This document shows, one piece after another, positions 1 to 12,400 of a DNA stretch of 64,000 nt. The stretch comes from Macropodus opercularis (Eukaryota; Chordata; Actinopteri; Anabantiformes; Osphronemidae). Location: positions 13,942,501 through 14,006,500 of the forward strand of contig CM061102.1 in NCBI GenBank assembly GCA_030770545.1, in the 5' to 3' direction. Position numbers and translations under genes: made by a program. The notes under the pieces are model-generated. The model saw only the letters and a program-made list of their open reading frames with translations, was not told the origin of the DNA and searched no databases. How positions within the stretch are numbered: position 1 is the stretch's first letter; each line of letters begins with the position of its first letter.

Positions 1-660
1 GACATCTTATTCAGAGAAACAAAAAATTTGTTGTGCATGTTATTTTACATCAACTTGTCTCTCCAACTGTTTTTTCACCATGGATATGGAAATGATTAGC
101 TTTTGAGATACTAGGGTTCCATTGTAAAAATTAAAAAATTAAACTGTACACCAGAACGACTCAAGATTCAGCCATGTCTTTTAAGTACTTGAAGCAGAGG
201 ATTTAAGAATGATTTTCACAGTTTAGGGTTTGTCATTATCACTTAACGATGTTTAACTGTGAACCAATATAACTACAATGTTTGATTTAATTGCTTGACT
301 CTGCAGTGCAGTCAGATCCAGGCTCGATAAACACGAGGAAAAACAAGATCCAACTTGAAATACAGGTTTTGAGCTGTCAGGCATCAAGCCAGTGTTAAGG
401 ATAACTCAGTGACCAAAAAAACAATCACAGTCTGATATTTAGTCCACTGAAGTGGATTGAATACAAGTGCTGTCACAATAATTTCCAACTAGTACTATTC
501 TGTACTGGATGTGTTGAACAGCAGTTTCTTTAACAATGGCAGCAGTTTTCAAGTTTCAGTGTTAAATACTAGTTACTGTAACACTGTGTGTACAGTATTG
601 TGTGTGTCCTGATGCTGTATTGCTGAGTGTACTGTCCTCGTTTACCCTAGCTGTGCTCTC
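1..660 (-). other. Downstream of slc8a2, probable 3' UTR
   Basis: The stretch is AT-rich without coding potential. No minus-strand AATAAA is visible, so the slc8a2 transcript may end outside the window or use a variant signal. Confidence 0.35.
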
Positions 661-3600
661 TCAGAAGCCTTGTATATGGCAATAGGCTTCCAAGCTGGAG
701 AAGAGGACGTACAGGAACCATAGTCCAAAGAAAAGCAGTGAAGTGAGGACTCTAGGGACTCGTGGGCCTCCCAGTTCACCACCTATGGACGGTCTCCGAC
801 GTAGCATCAACACTCCCATACTGAAGAAGCCAAAAATTGTGAAGAGTGTGACAGAAAAGGCTAGCGAGCCAGGGTCCACACGGAAGACTTTACCTTTGAC
901 TTGCCAATATATGGCAGCCACGGACCAGGCCACCCCTATGCCCAAAAACACATTAACTGCATTGCTTCCCGTCACATTTCCCACAGATGCATCTGCATAC
1001 TGGTCCTGAGTTGCAGCCACTTTGCTGGCAAAGGTATCTGGAAAAAAAGACTGTAATGTCTCAGTGCTTATTAGTTATGTAGCAATTATTCAAATTCACT
1101 CTTTGGCTATAACCTCTCTAAACTCTCAATTTCTTTTATTTGCTGATCAGTTTCCTTAAATCATGTGAGTCTTTCATGCAACAGTTTAAAAATTACTATA
1201 CCCTTACTTATTAGCATAGGTACAGTAAGTACATTAACTGACCTAAATATTTGGGATGTATTGTACCCTTTTATCTTAACTTATTCAGTCACTAACCTGG
1301 TAGTGAAGTCCCCAGTGCGACAAAGACCACTGCAGTGACAGAGTCTCTTAGGCCTACAGTGCAGCCAAAATGTGATGCCAAGTCTCCAATAACGGCTGTT
1401 AAGACACCAATGACACTGATTGACACTATGAAGCATGCCCAGCCGTTCCAGTACCCAGTGGGTGGGACACAAGCGAACAGAATCTTCCAAAAAATGCACA
1501 ATATGTGCATGAAATAGTCAAAGCAGTTAGGCATTTGCTGCTCCTGCCCCTCTCCCTCATCGCCATCACCTGTTTAAAGAAGACATAGGAAACATACAGG
1601 GAACAAAAACAAAGGGCATGTCACTAGCTCCAAATAATGCAGTCACATGTATGTACAGATCATAAGAGACTGTTGTACAGTGAAAAAATAAGCCATATAT
1701 AGTACATAAGATATAAAACATAATATCCACTGACCTGCACTGACTGTAACTGCAGCAAGGAACTGCTCCCTCCATGAATGAGAACCAATTAATGCAGCCA
1801 GATCTGTGTCCTTTAAGAGTTTGTCCACAGTTTTCTGTTTGAGCATAGAAATAGGTCAGTGTGGAGGAAAACTTAATCATATCGCAAATAATTGTCATTT
1901 CATCAACAATATGTTTAACATTTATTGTAAGCTTTGCATATGTACAGATTATGCACAGTGCTCATATGGAAAGTTTGAATGTGGCACATGTTCAAAGCCA
2001 TTGGTTTCACTACGCTTATGTAGAGCTCGAATTAATTTAGTAGTAAGAAACAGTAAGTGAGCTAAAGATAACTCATTGTCCACACAGACAGACACACTAA
2101 CAGATGCATGCACCTCAATGCATCTGCAAAGAAAAATGCATGATAGTGACCTCAAAAAAGGTTGTGAATTTAGAAAGAGAAAGTGTGAATATACAGTACA
2201 CATATTTTGAGTGTACTATTTCATAAGAAAATGAGATAAGCAAGTCTTATGTAATCAGTTCCATCAGACCAACATGCTAGCAAGAGTTGTACCTGATCGA
2301 GTACTCCATTGGGAGTCTGGTGTGAGAAAGAGCACCAGGTGATTAATAAAGAAGTGAATTTAAAAACCTTTTTACACAACAACTCAATGTATTCATAGGA
2401 AAGAAACTTTCCTTCATATGTTCTAATAAATGGCTGTTAATATGCACATCTCTGTAGTTTACAGTGGATATAGAAAAGAATCACCCTGCTTTCATATAAT
2501 CACATTTTGCTGCTTTGTTTTATCCAGCTGCATTTACAACTTATGACATCCAAGTGAAAGATATAATGCCGACCTGTCAGAACAACAGAATCCCTGAACT
2601 GGAACAATTACATGTAAACAATATATAATAATAAGGTGAATCTTATCTCCTTCTCAATGACACACAATGACTTTTGACTTGAGGATTGTCATAAAAGATA
2701 AACGTATGATAAGGTCACTGTGTGAATGTGATAACAATATCAAAAACCCTCCACAAATGTGGCCACTGTTGTTCAGTGGTCCAAAGTGCTCTTTTTAGAT
2801 GAAAATATCAACATCCAACTCATCAGGACAGTCTTAGGACTAGGGAGCTTGTTGAATGTTCAGTGAAGGAAATCTCCCATTCACACATGCAGTTCACGCA
2901 TTTAATGATCTGAAGTGTTCACGATTGTGATTTTAAAAGAGGTGGTCTATTTCTGTACCCGCTGCGTTTCTACGAAGTTTATGTGTAATTCCTGCCGTCG
3001 GCCACTCACACACCTTAAACTCACAGGACTCCTCTATGATGACCTCTAGTCTGCTGTGCTCCCCTAAACTAGGTTTACCCATCGCAGAGATCCTCTGGGC
3101 TTCTTTCTCCTCAGGAGTGGGGTTTCCTGTAAGGCAGCAAAGATAGAACTGTCTATACTGTAGTATATTGTCTCATTCTCAATATTCAAATACACACACA
3201 TGCTAAAATGAAAAACAGCCAATACTCTACACAAACTTTCAAAGTTACATTTTGTGCTGTGTGTAGCATCTGTATTTGATTACATGTTGTCAGGTTGGAG
3301 GTTGATCACAACTTTAATGCTGATTGTGCCACTTTTATAATGAGAATTTTGTCTTTGTCATTTCTATTTAAATGCTGCACATTGCACCTCTATTACCCAC
3401 ACCTTCAGTAACTTACCCTGGTTTAGCAGCAGTGCTGCAACATAAAGAACAATGTTTAGTGTTAAGTGGCTTTAAAGAGCCTAAAACACAGGAACAGACA
3501 CCTGGCACTTAGTTTGGCATGCACAGCACGGTGTTGGCCTTCATTTTCACTTTTACCTAATGAAGTGAACTCCTGCTAAGTGATTCTTTTGACCTCCTCT

Positions 3601-6600
3601 AACAAGTATCCACATATCCAGTTTCCGCACCATCCTGTTGACACATTGGGTTACAGCAACAGGCAACTAGAGGATCCTAAACTCATAAATGATGGCTAAA
3701 CCTGTGCTATGCAACAAACCTAGCAGTGAATGGTACATAATATTTCATTACTGGGTCTGACGCAGGTATCCAACGTACAGACGCCTGCTCTGCTGCTGTT
3801 GTTGTTATTCGATTTGGCTACTGGCTACTGTTGCCATATATTATTTTATCACTGACCTACGCTCATGCTTTATTATTTTATTTACATGACCATGAAATGA
3901 CACTCGCTCAGACAAGATGAGGACATTTAAATTGCCCACACACTCACCAGACAATCCTCGCTTCAGCCATTTGGGGTCCTCAAGCACAATGAAGAAGTTC
4001 TCCTGCTTCTCATATTCTTTTACATTTATAATGCACACTTGTAAGCTCTGACTGCAAATACACACAAAACACACACACACATACACAAATACATATTTTA
4101 AATGTTACTTATTTTAAATACAAAAGAAATGTACTATTAAATCTAAGTAAGAAGATGGCTTAAGACACAAAACATTTAAAATCACACGCTAATTGAAGTG
4201 GACTAAATAATTAATGATAATGGACCTGTACATAATTCAGGCCTTTACACAGCTTCCTCCACAAAAACGTAAAAAAGTACAAAACTAAACTGATTGATTT
4301 CCTGAGATCTCATTCAGAGTACAGCATACACATACAATCATGTGTGCACTTTGTTGCAGAACAATAAAAACATAAATAAGAAGCACCCCCCACACTACCC
4401 TATTAACTAGGATCTCCCAATTACGAAACAGTTTATTGTGCCACATCTATTAATAAACTATGTTACATAACAGAACCACTCACTAAGTGTACAATTAGTC
4501 CATGTCTAAACAGCTTATATCGCCTGAAAATTTAATGAGAATGTGTCAGCTTACATGGGGTGACTGGAGGTTTGCAGCCCTGATCGGAGAAGGGAATATC
4601 TTTGGGTGTTAAGTCAGCAGCTGGTACTGTCTTTAAGGGCTACCGCCACTTAAGTGCAGGTGATTGATCACCCATAACAATCATTCAGTAGTGTTTATGA
4701 ACTCTGAGCCCAATCTGAACTAAATGTTTTATTTGAGCTTGCTTTGAGCTTCCTTACAAGTGGTAAGGAAGTTGGAGTTTACTGAGACATTACCTTGTCT
4801 GCTCATTAGTGAATTCCAGCTGCCCTTTGGCCTCCTCGTAGTCCACACCAGCTTTGGCACTGCCATCCTCTGTATGGTACGGCACAGCAACAGTGCCCCG
4901 TGAACCTGAGTTCCTCACCACTGTTACCGTCAGTGTGCCTGTGCTCTCGCTCACCCGCAGAACTGGCTGACCAAAGGTGAAGATGCCAGCGTGGTCATCA
5001 TCCAAAATAGTGACTGTAGCCACCAGTGGCTCCACTAGCCGACCCTTAGGTGGAGTTCCCGTCCCTTCCTGAGCATTTTCCTCCAATCTCAGGTTCTGAA
5101 GATTCACAAAAAAGTGCTCATCCTCCTCAAAAACATCATCATCCAAGATAACAACCTGGAGAGTACAAAATGAGATACAGTCATGATCCCCTTTTTTACA
5201 CTGGTCATTAAAGGATTTGCTGTGCTCTATAAAAAGGTGTCACTGTCTGTGTAACAACACAATAGGACGTTTTGACATTTTGCTGTATTCAGTACATCAT
5301 TTACAAGTAAATCTTAGGCACAGTTGTTGGCTGTGCTCAGTATGTAGTAAGGTTTTCAGCTTCATTTGAACAATGTGATGAAGCTATCAAACATTACACT
5401 TTGCTGGAGAACAGGTGATAGGTGCTAAACAATAACACATAATTCTTTATGGTTATGCTCTGTATAAGTCCAAGGCAGGTTTATAATGTGCAATACTAGT
5501 AAAGGCAAACATCACGTTAGATGTCATGTTACATGTCCTGCTAAAATCAGGGTGCCGGTACCTGTACCTTTAAGGCGACTTCTTTAGGTGCACTGCAAAC
5601 AACAACACTCTAAAGTGGACACTTTACCAACAAGGGTTGCTGTATATAAAGGGCCCACACATAGTACACCCCCACATATTACTGCTCTCTCCTAATGTTA
5701 AATGTAGTCCATTACATGGGGCATAATGTTAAGACAGCGTAGATGACAGAAATCAAAAACTGAAATGTAAAGCTTGACCTTAAAATCAATGAACACATTT
5801 TGAAATTGATTGTTTTTTTCCATTTTCTTGCTCACCTTGATCTCTTTGTGGGTCTCCCCTGGCTTAAAAACAAGGGTTCCTTTTGTGAATTCATAGTCTG
5901 CTCCTGCATTAGCGGAGCCATTTTCCGTACAATAGTCCACATAGAAAACGTTGTCACCAGTGCCCCCATCAAGAATTACTTTAAGGCTCAGCGAGCCACA
6001 GTTCTCAGTGCACCGGTACTGGGCATGTTCAAAACAAATGTGTGAGCATGTGGCCTTGTCAGCCTGCTGGGCTCCTAAGCGGCGTGCACGCTCAGCAGCG
6101 TGTTTCCTTAATATGTTGCCAGCACCGATCAACATACGTGTTGCCTGCACACGGTAGAAGGCGCGGCTCTTCTTCTGGTGGACCAGGGCAGAGTAATTGG
6201 CCATTTCAATCAGCTGATCCATGTTCTTGTCTGGATGTTTCTCTTTCAGATCCTTCAGCATGCAGGCCATCTATTCAGAGACATTACTGGTAAATTAACA
6301 CTCAATGCTCAAAACACTCAATTAAAAAAATGCTCTCTAAAACTAAACTGGGACTACACATGCTCTGTTAATTGCAGTGTCATGCAGAGATTATGTTCTG
6401 TTGTTCACAACAGAACAACAAGTAATGGCATTGTTTTTTACTGGCCAGTGTTTCTTTAGAAAAAAAAACAGTAACAATAAGAACAGTTCTCAAAAAGAGT
6501 TCCTCTAAAATAATTATTTTATTGCTCCTACCGATCAACTTCCTACTGTCTGCATTCTTTTTATCTAGATTCCTGCAGCAACTGCATTTATCCCTTTGCA

Positions 6601-9325
6601 CTGAGCATTGACTTACCCCATCTTTGTTCTGCTCTAGTTCATTGCCTGTCTGGACAGAGACTGCAACACTCGAGGGGTTTTCAGGGCATGAACTGCCATC
6701 TGACAGTTTCCCATCCATAATCACGTCACCTTCCATTTCCACCACAATCCCGTGCCTTTTGTCAGCACGGTAACGTTTATGCATGTATTTGTAGAAGAGC
6801 ATACGACGGTCAGCAATCCAAGCCAAGATCACACACACTGGAAAGTAAAGCAGCGTCACTACAGCCTCCCACACCTGAAAGTGTGAACATGACATAATTA
6901 ACACACATGAATAATAAAACAACACACACATTTCATTGATCAAAGTGAATTCAGCCAGACATATGCAGTTATCACCTCTACTATTCCAGGTGAGATGACA
7001 GCCAGTATGAGGTAGAGCCAAATATAAGCAAAAATACTCCAAAATGCCGTAATGAAAAACACACGCAGGTGTTTAATTCTGCGAGACTCTCCATCTGGGA
7101 TCACCCACACACACAGTCCAATTATCACAAACAAATTGAAGGCAGCGCTGCCCACTATGGTGCCTGGGCCAAGCTCTCCCGCATCAAAGTTGTGCCCACA
7201 TACCTGTCAAAGTGAAACACATGGTGCATAAAAAGTCAGTATTTTACAAAGAACCAAACTGAAGATGCAAAAAAACTATTAATGAAAAAAAAAACAGCTA
7301 ACTTAAAGTGAGAATAAATTGAGAATTCTGCATAGCCCTGCCTCACTGTTTTTAATGGATTCACATTTCACCATAATTTTTGTTTTACGTATAATGAGCT
7401 GTGTCTTGGTTACCTCAATAACAGAAAGTAGGATTTCAGGCGCTGAGGAGCCCAGGGCCATGAGTGTGAGATTGGACACAGTCTCGTTCCAGATCCTCAC
7501 TGTAGTCACTGTAGTTTCACCGTTAGGTTTGGTGATGGTCACCTTCTTCTCCTACAACAATAGACATTTGAGAAACTGTCAATTATGACGTTTACCACTG
7601 AGGAGCAACTTAGGAGGTAAATTGAACACATGTACTACTTCTTTAACAGAAACGGTCATCTCTTTATTAAAAACAGAAAGAGGACAGATTGGCATGTCCA
7701 CACATGTACATAGGTGCTTCTGTTCGGTGGATGCTGGATGTTTGTTTTGAAGATATTTACCCTCCCATCCAGAAGGTTTCTCTGGTTCTGTCTGACTGGC
7801 TGGGATATTGGTTTATATATAGTCTTTGAATCATAAAGTCACTAGGATTTAAATTGTCAGCCACAGGAATCACCATGAATGGAGAAAAAGAGCACAGAGA
7901 TCCTTTCCAGGCATTACTGACAGCCACTGGTTCACGTATGTAGATGATACATGGGTCAAAATAAAAACTTAAACAGGTGTGAATTTTCACAGAACACAAC
8001 ACCACCTTCACCTTAGAGGGACTTCTTGGACAGTGAAGTACACATTGAGGACGGCAGATGTCTGAACATGGAAGTTTAAGTCCAGCTGTCCACTTACTGA
8101 ACATGCCCCATGCTCCTTCCTCTCTGTGTCCCTCTCTGTGGACCTTTCTGCAGGTATCCTTAGCCTGAGGGGTATTATGCAAAACTAGATGGAATATATC
8201 CAGGATAAGTGAAACATCCTGGCTTGACCTAGTCTACTAAAGTCATTCTGGTTTATTTGGCTGCATGTTTGCAAAAATAGTATAAAAGGTACATAGCTAA
8301 GAAAAAATAGGTACCTAAATATGTAACTTCAGTCCACTTCTGAATACTTGCAAACTCTCTCCAGATGTCTCCCTTGTTGCCTCATGCTCAGCATTTCCTA
8401 TCTCTCACTGTAATACTACAGTTCACAAACTGTCTTCTCATACTCACCTGGTTTTGTCTTTCTCTTTCTAGACGTGAGAGCTTACGTTCCAGTCCAAGAG
8501 GAGCGCACATCTCCACCTGTTCCTACATTTATTTACCTTTTACCGATAAACAACTACTAATACAAGTCTATCTGTGATCACGATTACGACATAAATAGGA
8601 AAAAGCAAACATAATGTAATCCATTTAATGCAGAACAATAAAAATGAGGCAACATATTTACTGTGTAGGAAGTAACTGTACAGACAGGTACACTAAAAGA
8701 TAAATCGCTGGGATTAAAATATCCTGTTAAATAACAGTATGTCACACTCCATGTGTTGGCTTTGCTTTCATTACTGATGATACTTAAACACAGGCATTTA
8801 GCAGAACTCAATGTATGAATGAATTTTTTAATTACTTTATAAAATTATGATGTTTTAAACCTTTCACTATCATATTACAACAAGTTACATTAAGAAGACT
8901 GGACATAGATTTAAGTGTAAAGATGATAAACGGTAAATGGTTCATGCAACCATGTGGTTAATGCAAAGTGTCCTGTGGAAAAATACCTGAGATGTGATGA
9001 CTTCTATGGATGCCATGAAGCGGTCTGCAATGATGGATACACCAAGGAACATGTACATGAGACAGAGGAAGTAGACAGTAGCCCTTGCTGCCTGCTCTGC
9101 CAGTGGAGGGTTGAGTGGTAGCCAAACAGGGAGCAGGATACCAGGTCTACACACCACAGTGTCTAAACACGTTCGCTTGCCAGAGCCCGTTGAGTTACCA
9201 GTGGACTGAGGCAGCTCTGGGTCAGATTCTCGCTCCACAATCTGTGGTCTAAAGGAAGTGCAGGGGCTGGATAGGAGGGCGAGGAAGAGGAGGAGTGGAT
9301 AAAGGTGAACGGGGAGAGCTCCCAT
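661..9325 (-). CDS. slc8a2: Sodium/calcium exchanger, SLC8A2 (NCX2)-like
   Basis: This is a plasma-membrane antiporter that exports Ca2+ in exchange for Na+. Coding exons in transcript order are 8987-9325, 7414-7551, 7203-6976, 6874-6617, 6270-5836, 5155-4794, 4051-3948, 3126-3014, 1834-1735, 1569-1297 and 1037-661. Phases agree throughout and give about 908 residues, the usual NCX length. The N-terminus has a hydrophobic signal-like segment (MGALPVHLYPLLLFLALL). Alpha-1 repeat has GSSAPEILLSVIEV and alpha-2 has FVALGTSLPDTFASKV followed by DASVGNVTGSNAVNVFLG. A basic XIP-like segment (LFYKYMHKRYRADKRHG) follows TM5. CBD1 keeps its acidic motifs (DDDVFEEDEHFF, ILDDDHAG), whereas CBD2 lacks the usual Asp pair. 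The C-terminus SLEAYCHIQGF is typical. The start is the first Met before the signal segment, and the exon acceptor lies at 9402. Paralogue choice (SLC8A2 rather than fish NCX4) rests on similarity and on the 19q13-like neighbours. Confidence 0.88.
2293..2316 (-). other. Candidate 24-bp in-frame microexon of slc8a2
   Basis: On the minus strand a pyrimidine-rich acceptor (ctctttctcacaccag) is followed by 24 bases and a good donor (CAG|gtacaa). The flanking coding exons (3126-3014 and 1834-1735) both meet in phase 0, so including the microexon would add exactly eight residues, TPNGVLDQ, between the CBD2 end (EESCEFK) and KTVDKLL. Known NCX cassette exons lie upstream of this point, so the family gives no direct precedent that I can name. 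It could be a chance pair of splice signals. Confidence 0.3.
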
Positions 9326-9402
9326 GATATCCCTGAGGACCGAGTCCTGGCGGGGGTGGGGTGGGGGTGTCACTGGGAGATGTGCTGGGTCAGAAGACTC
9401 TC

Positions 9403-12400
9403 CTAGAAAAAGAGAGTAAGAACACAAACAATAATCACAAACGATAGAACAACATATAGACTCATAGAAGTGTTCCTTATCACAGAATGAATGAAAAATG
9501 TGTGCACATCCCTGAAAAAAAGCTAAAGACAACTTCACATTAAACATAACTAAAACTATATGTTTTTAAACTTTTTTTACATCCACATTTCCAACATTTT
9601 ATCCTCTTGGTCCATTTAATCCCTGTGGCCAAAAAATGTGTTATTGTTCCAGTCTGCCACTTTTGCCCAGGCAACTAATAGCTGGATGTCCTGACTTTGA
9701 CTATAGTTACCCTTAAAACCAATAAACATCAGTATTATTGCAAAATATTCCTCATTTTAAAAATAATAGATAGTGCTCCTACCTATTAGCTCAATGTTTG
9801 AGCCTTTGTGTGTTTGCGATTAAAGAAGATCAAAGTAGAGCAGACATGTGCCACCATGTAGGAAGCAGTGTATAGGGTGTGGACGTGTGACAATACTAAA
9901 TGTATCAGACAACAACAGGATGACAAAGAGCTTTTAGTTACTAGGTCGTCCTCCTCCCACTGTCTCCACCTGCCCAACTGCACAGGTGAGACTGCACTAT
10001 GAGTTGAAACGGATACTGTGGTGCTGCATCTTTGATGTAGTCTGAGATCTGCCAGCTCATTATAGAGTTGTGATTCAGAAGCACAGTCCAGAGGGCCCGC
10101 CGCATCACATTTCACTTTCCAAGGCCTGCTATGGTTACCACGACCTCAGACAGAGGGCCACCTTACACCAGTGGGTGCTGAAGTGGGGGGAAGCGAGGAG
10201 GTAAACTAAATTTTAAAAACACAAACAATTTGAACACTCATATATGAAAAAAAAAAAAAAACCACAGGGTAATTTATTGCTTGAAGAATGGATTTTATTC
10301 CAAAATGCCTTTTATGCAATTGGCAAAACTGCCTCAGACAACACATCTGTATAAAAATTGGCGCATAACACACCTAAACAAAACCAAAAAGGCATAAAAT
10401 TATTTTTTGCATACATACACAGATGATAGCTGTTAAACATCTTACAGGGCAAGTATTATTCTAACACCCTGTAAGTAATTAAAAAGGGGTGACAATGGGT
10501 AAATAATCTGTGGATTGCAGCACAGACACTCTGGACTGTTCATTGAGTACTAGCCTGTGCTGGAAGAGCTGCAATGCATTATTAATTTATCTATTCACCT
10601 AAATTTAGAAAGATATCTCTTCCTTTTACCACTTACAAGCTCTGTAAACATAATTTAGGCGAAGAGCCAGGAAGCTGTAGCAGCTGGAAGTAAAATTTAA
10701 GAGACAGTCAGGATCCTGTAGGATCCCAAAAAGAGAGCAGTCTTACTGATGTATCACCCAATAATGTACCTCTGCACAACATGGAATCTCCTCTCAGGCA
10801 TCATGGCAACTAAGGTCTACAAACACATCACTCAATGTATGAGTGATGTGGGGCCCAGAAACGAATTGGTAGACTAATGGAGCGTAACACCAGGTGCTGG
10901 TAAACAGAGCAGTTACTCAAGACTGCAAGAACAAACAGACCACATGGATCCTAGAAGTCTTGGAACTAAGATTTCCAAGTGGATAGAATTCCAGTGGATC
11001 CGGCTGTGGCACAGTTCAGCTGCATCTTGAGTACCGGAGTTGATTGCTCCCACTCTAGCCAATGCTTCCACTGCCTACGTTGTAGAAAACATGCCAGAAG
11101 ACTGGTGGCGTAGGTTTTAGATTAAAGCGCACACACTAGCACATTAGTGACATATATTGTTTAGAGATGTAATGAGCCTTGTTGTTGTTACTCACAACTG
11201 ACACACTCAGTAGCTTCCTTCAATTGTTTGTAATTATATATTATAGTAGAGTAGAGTATTTCAATATATTGATTACGTTAATACAAAACCTAATTTGGTC
11301 GTTGGTCCCTGGAGGTGCCCTGTAATAAATAAATAAATATAGTCTCCTTGACCAAGTCTTGCAAAGGGACAGTAAGCTGGGTGACAGCTTGTCTCCCTTA
11401 CTGCCTCTGACACAGCCAATACCTGTCAGCACCATCGATAAGTAATTGCCTGGGCTTAGTTTACACTGATAGTAGGTAGCACCTTTAACAGTTTGATACT
11501 CCCTGCCTGTACCCTGAAGGTGGGATACAATCAGATTAAAAACGTGTTTATCTTCTTCTTTATCGCCAGGGAGCCAATGGACCGTTTTCTAATCACCTAA
11601 TTGTCAGTCAGAACCAGTAAAAAGTCATAGTTAGATGGACTTTAGCTGCCCTAAGTAATACGACTTATTTGATCAGCAGTGGTTCATTCATGTGTGTTTT
11701 CATTCTTTATTCAAATACTATACAACATTTTACACACCACTCATGTTTAAAATATACCCATTGGGTGGTGAAGCTGTCACTGGGCAAGAGGCAGGGTATA
11801 CTCTCAACAGGTTGCCACATGTACATCATCACAAGACTTTGGCCCAACTGTGGATATGTATTTGCTTCCGCATGGAGAACTGCTAAAAAAGTTAAGTATT
11901 AAGGAAAAGTTCCAGTGACAATGCTTTGAAATACTTTTGAATTAGTTTCTGGGTTGAACCAAAAGGCCTCTGGCTAATTGTTTGCAAGTATTTTAGGAAA
12001 AAGAAAAATGTACAATCTGAAAGCATGTCTTCATGCCTGAGCAGTCCAGGATAAAACATCCATTACAGCACAACAACATCTGATATTCAGATAACACACA
12101 AATCAAGGCAGTTAGAAAGTCTCTGTTTGACAGTGTCTCTGTTTGCAGTTCAAGTAAAGAAAGGAAAGGGATCCATCCCTTTAATAAGTAACGCATGGCT
12201 GTTGTCATCACAGTGTAAGATAATCCACCAAGCCACACAAACACACACACGGACACACACAGACAAAGACTGGGCCAAACCGCAAAATGTGGTGAAGGTT
12301 TTGTTGTAAACAAACTTGACTAGGTTTACATTTTTTCACTTTTTACTACTAAACAAATTAGGATTAATATCTCCAGGGGACAACAACCACTTCGTATGAA

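Noticed and set aside
743..1009. Plus-strand frame opposite the last slc8a2 exon
   Set aside because: It is a shadow of the conserved minus-strand coding exon.
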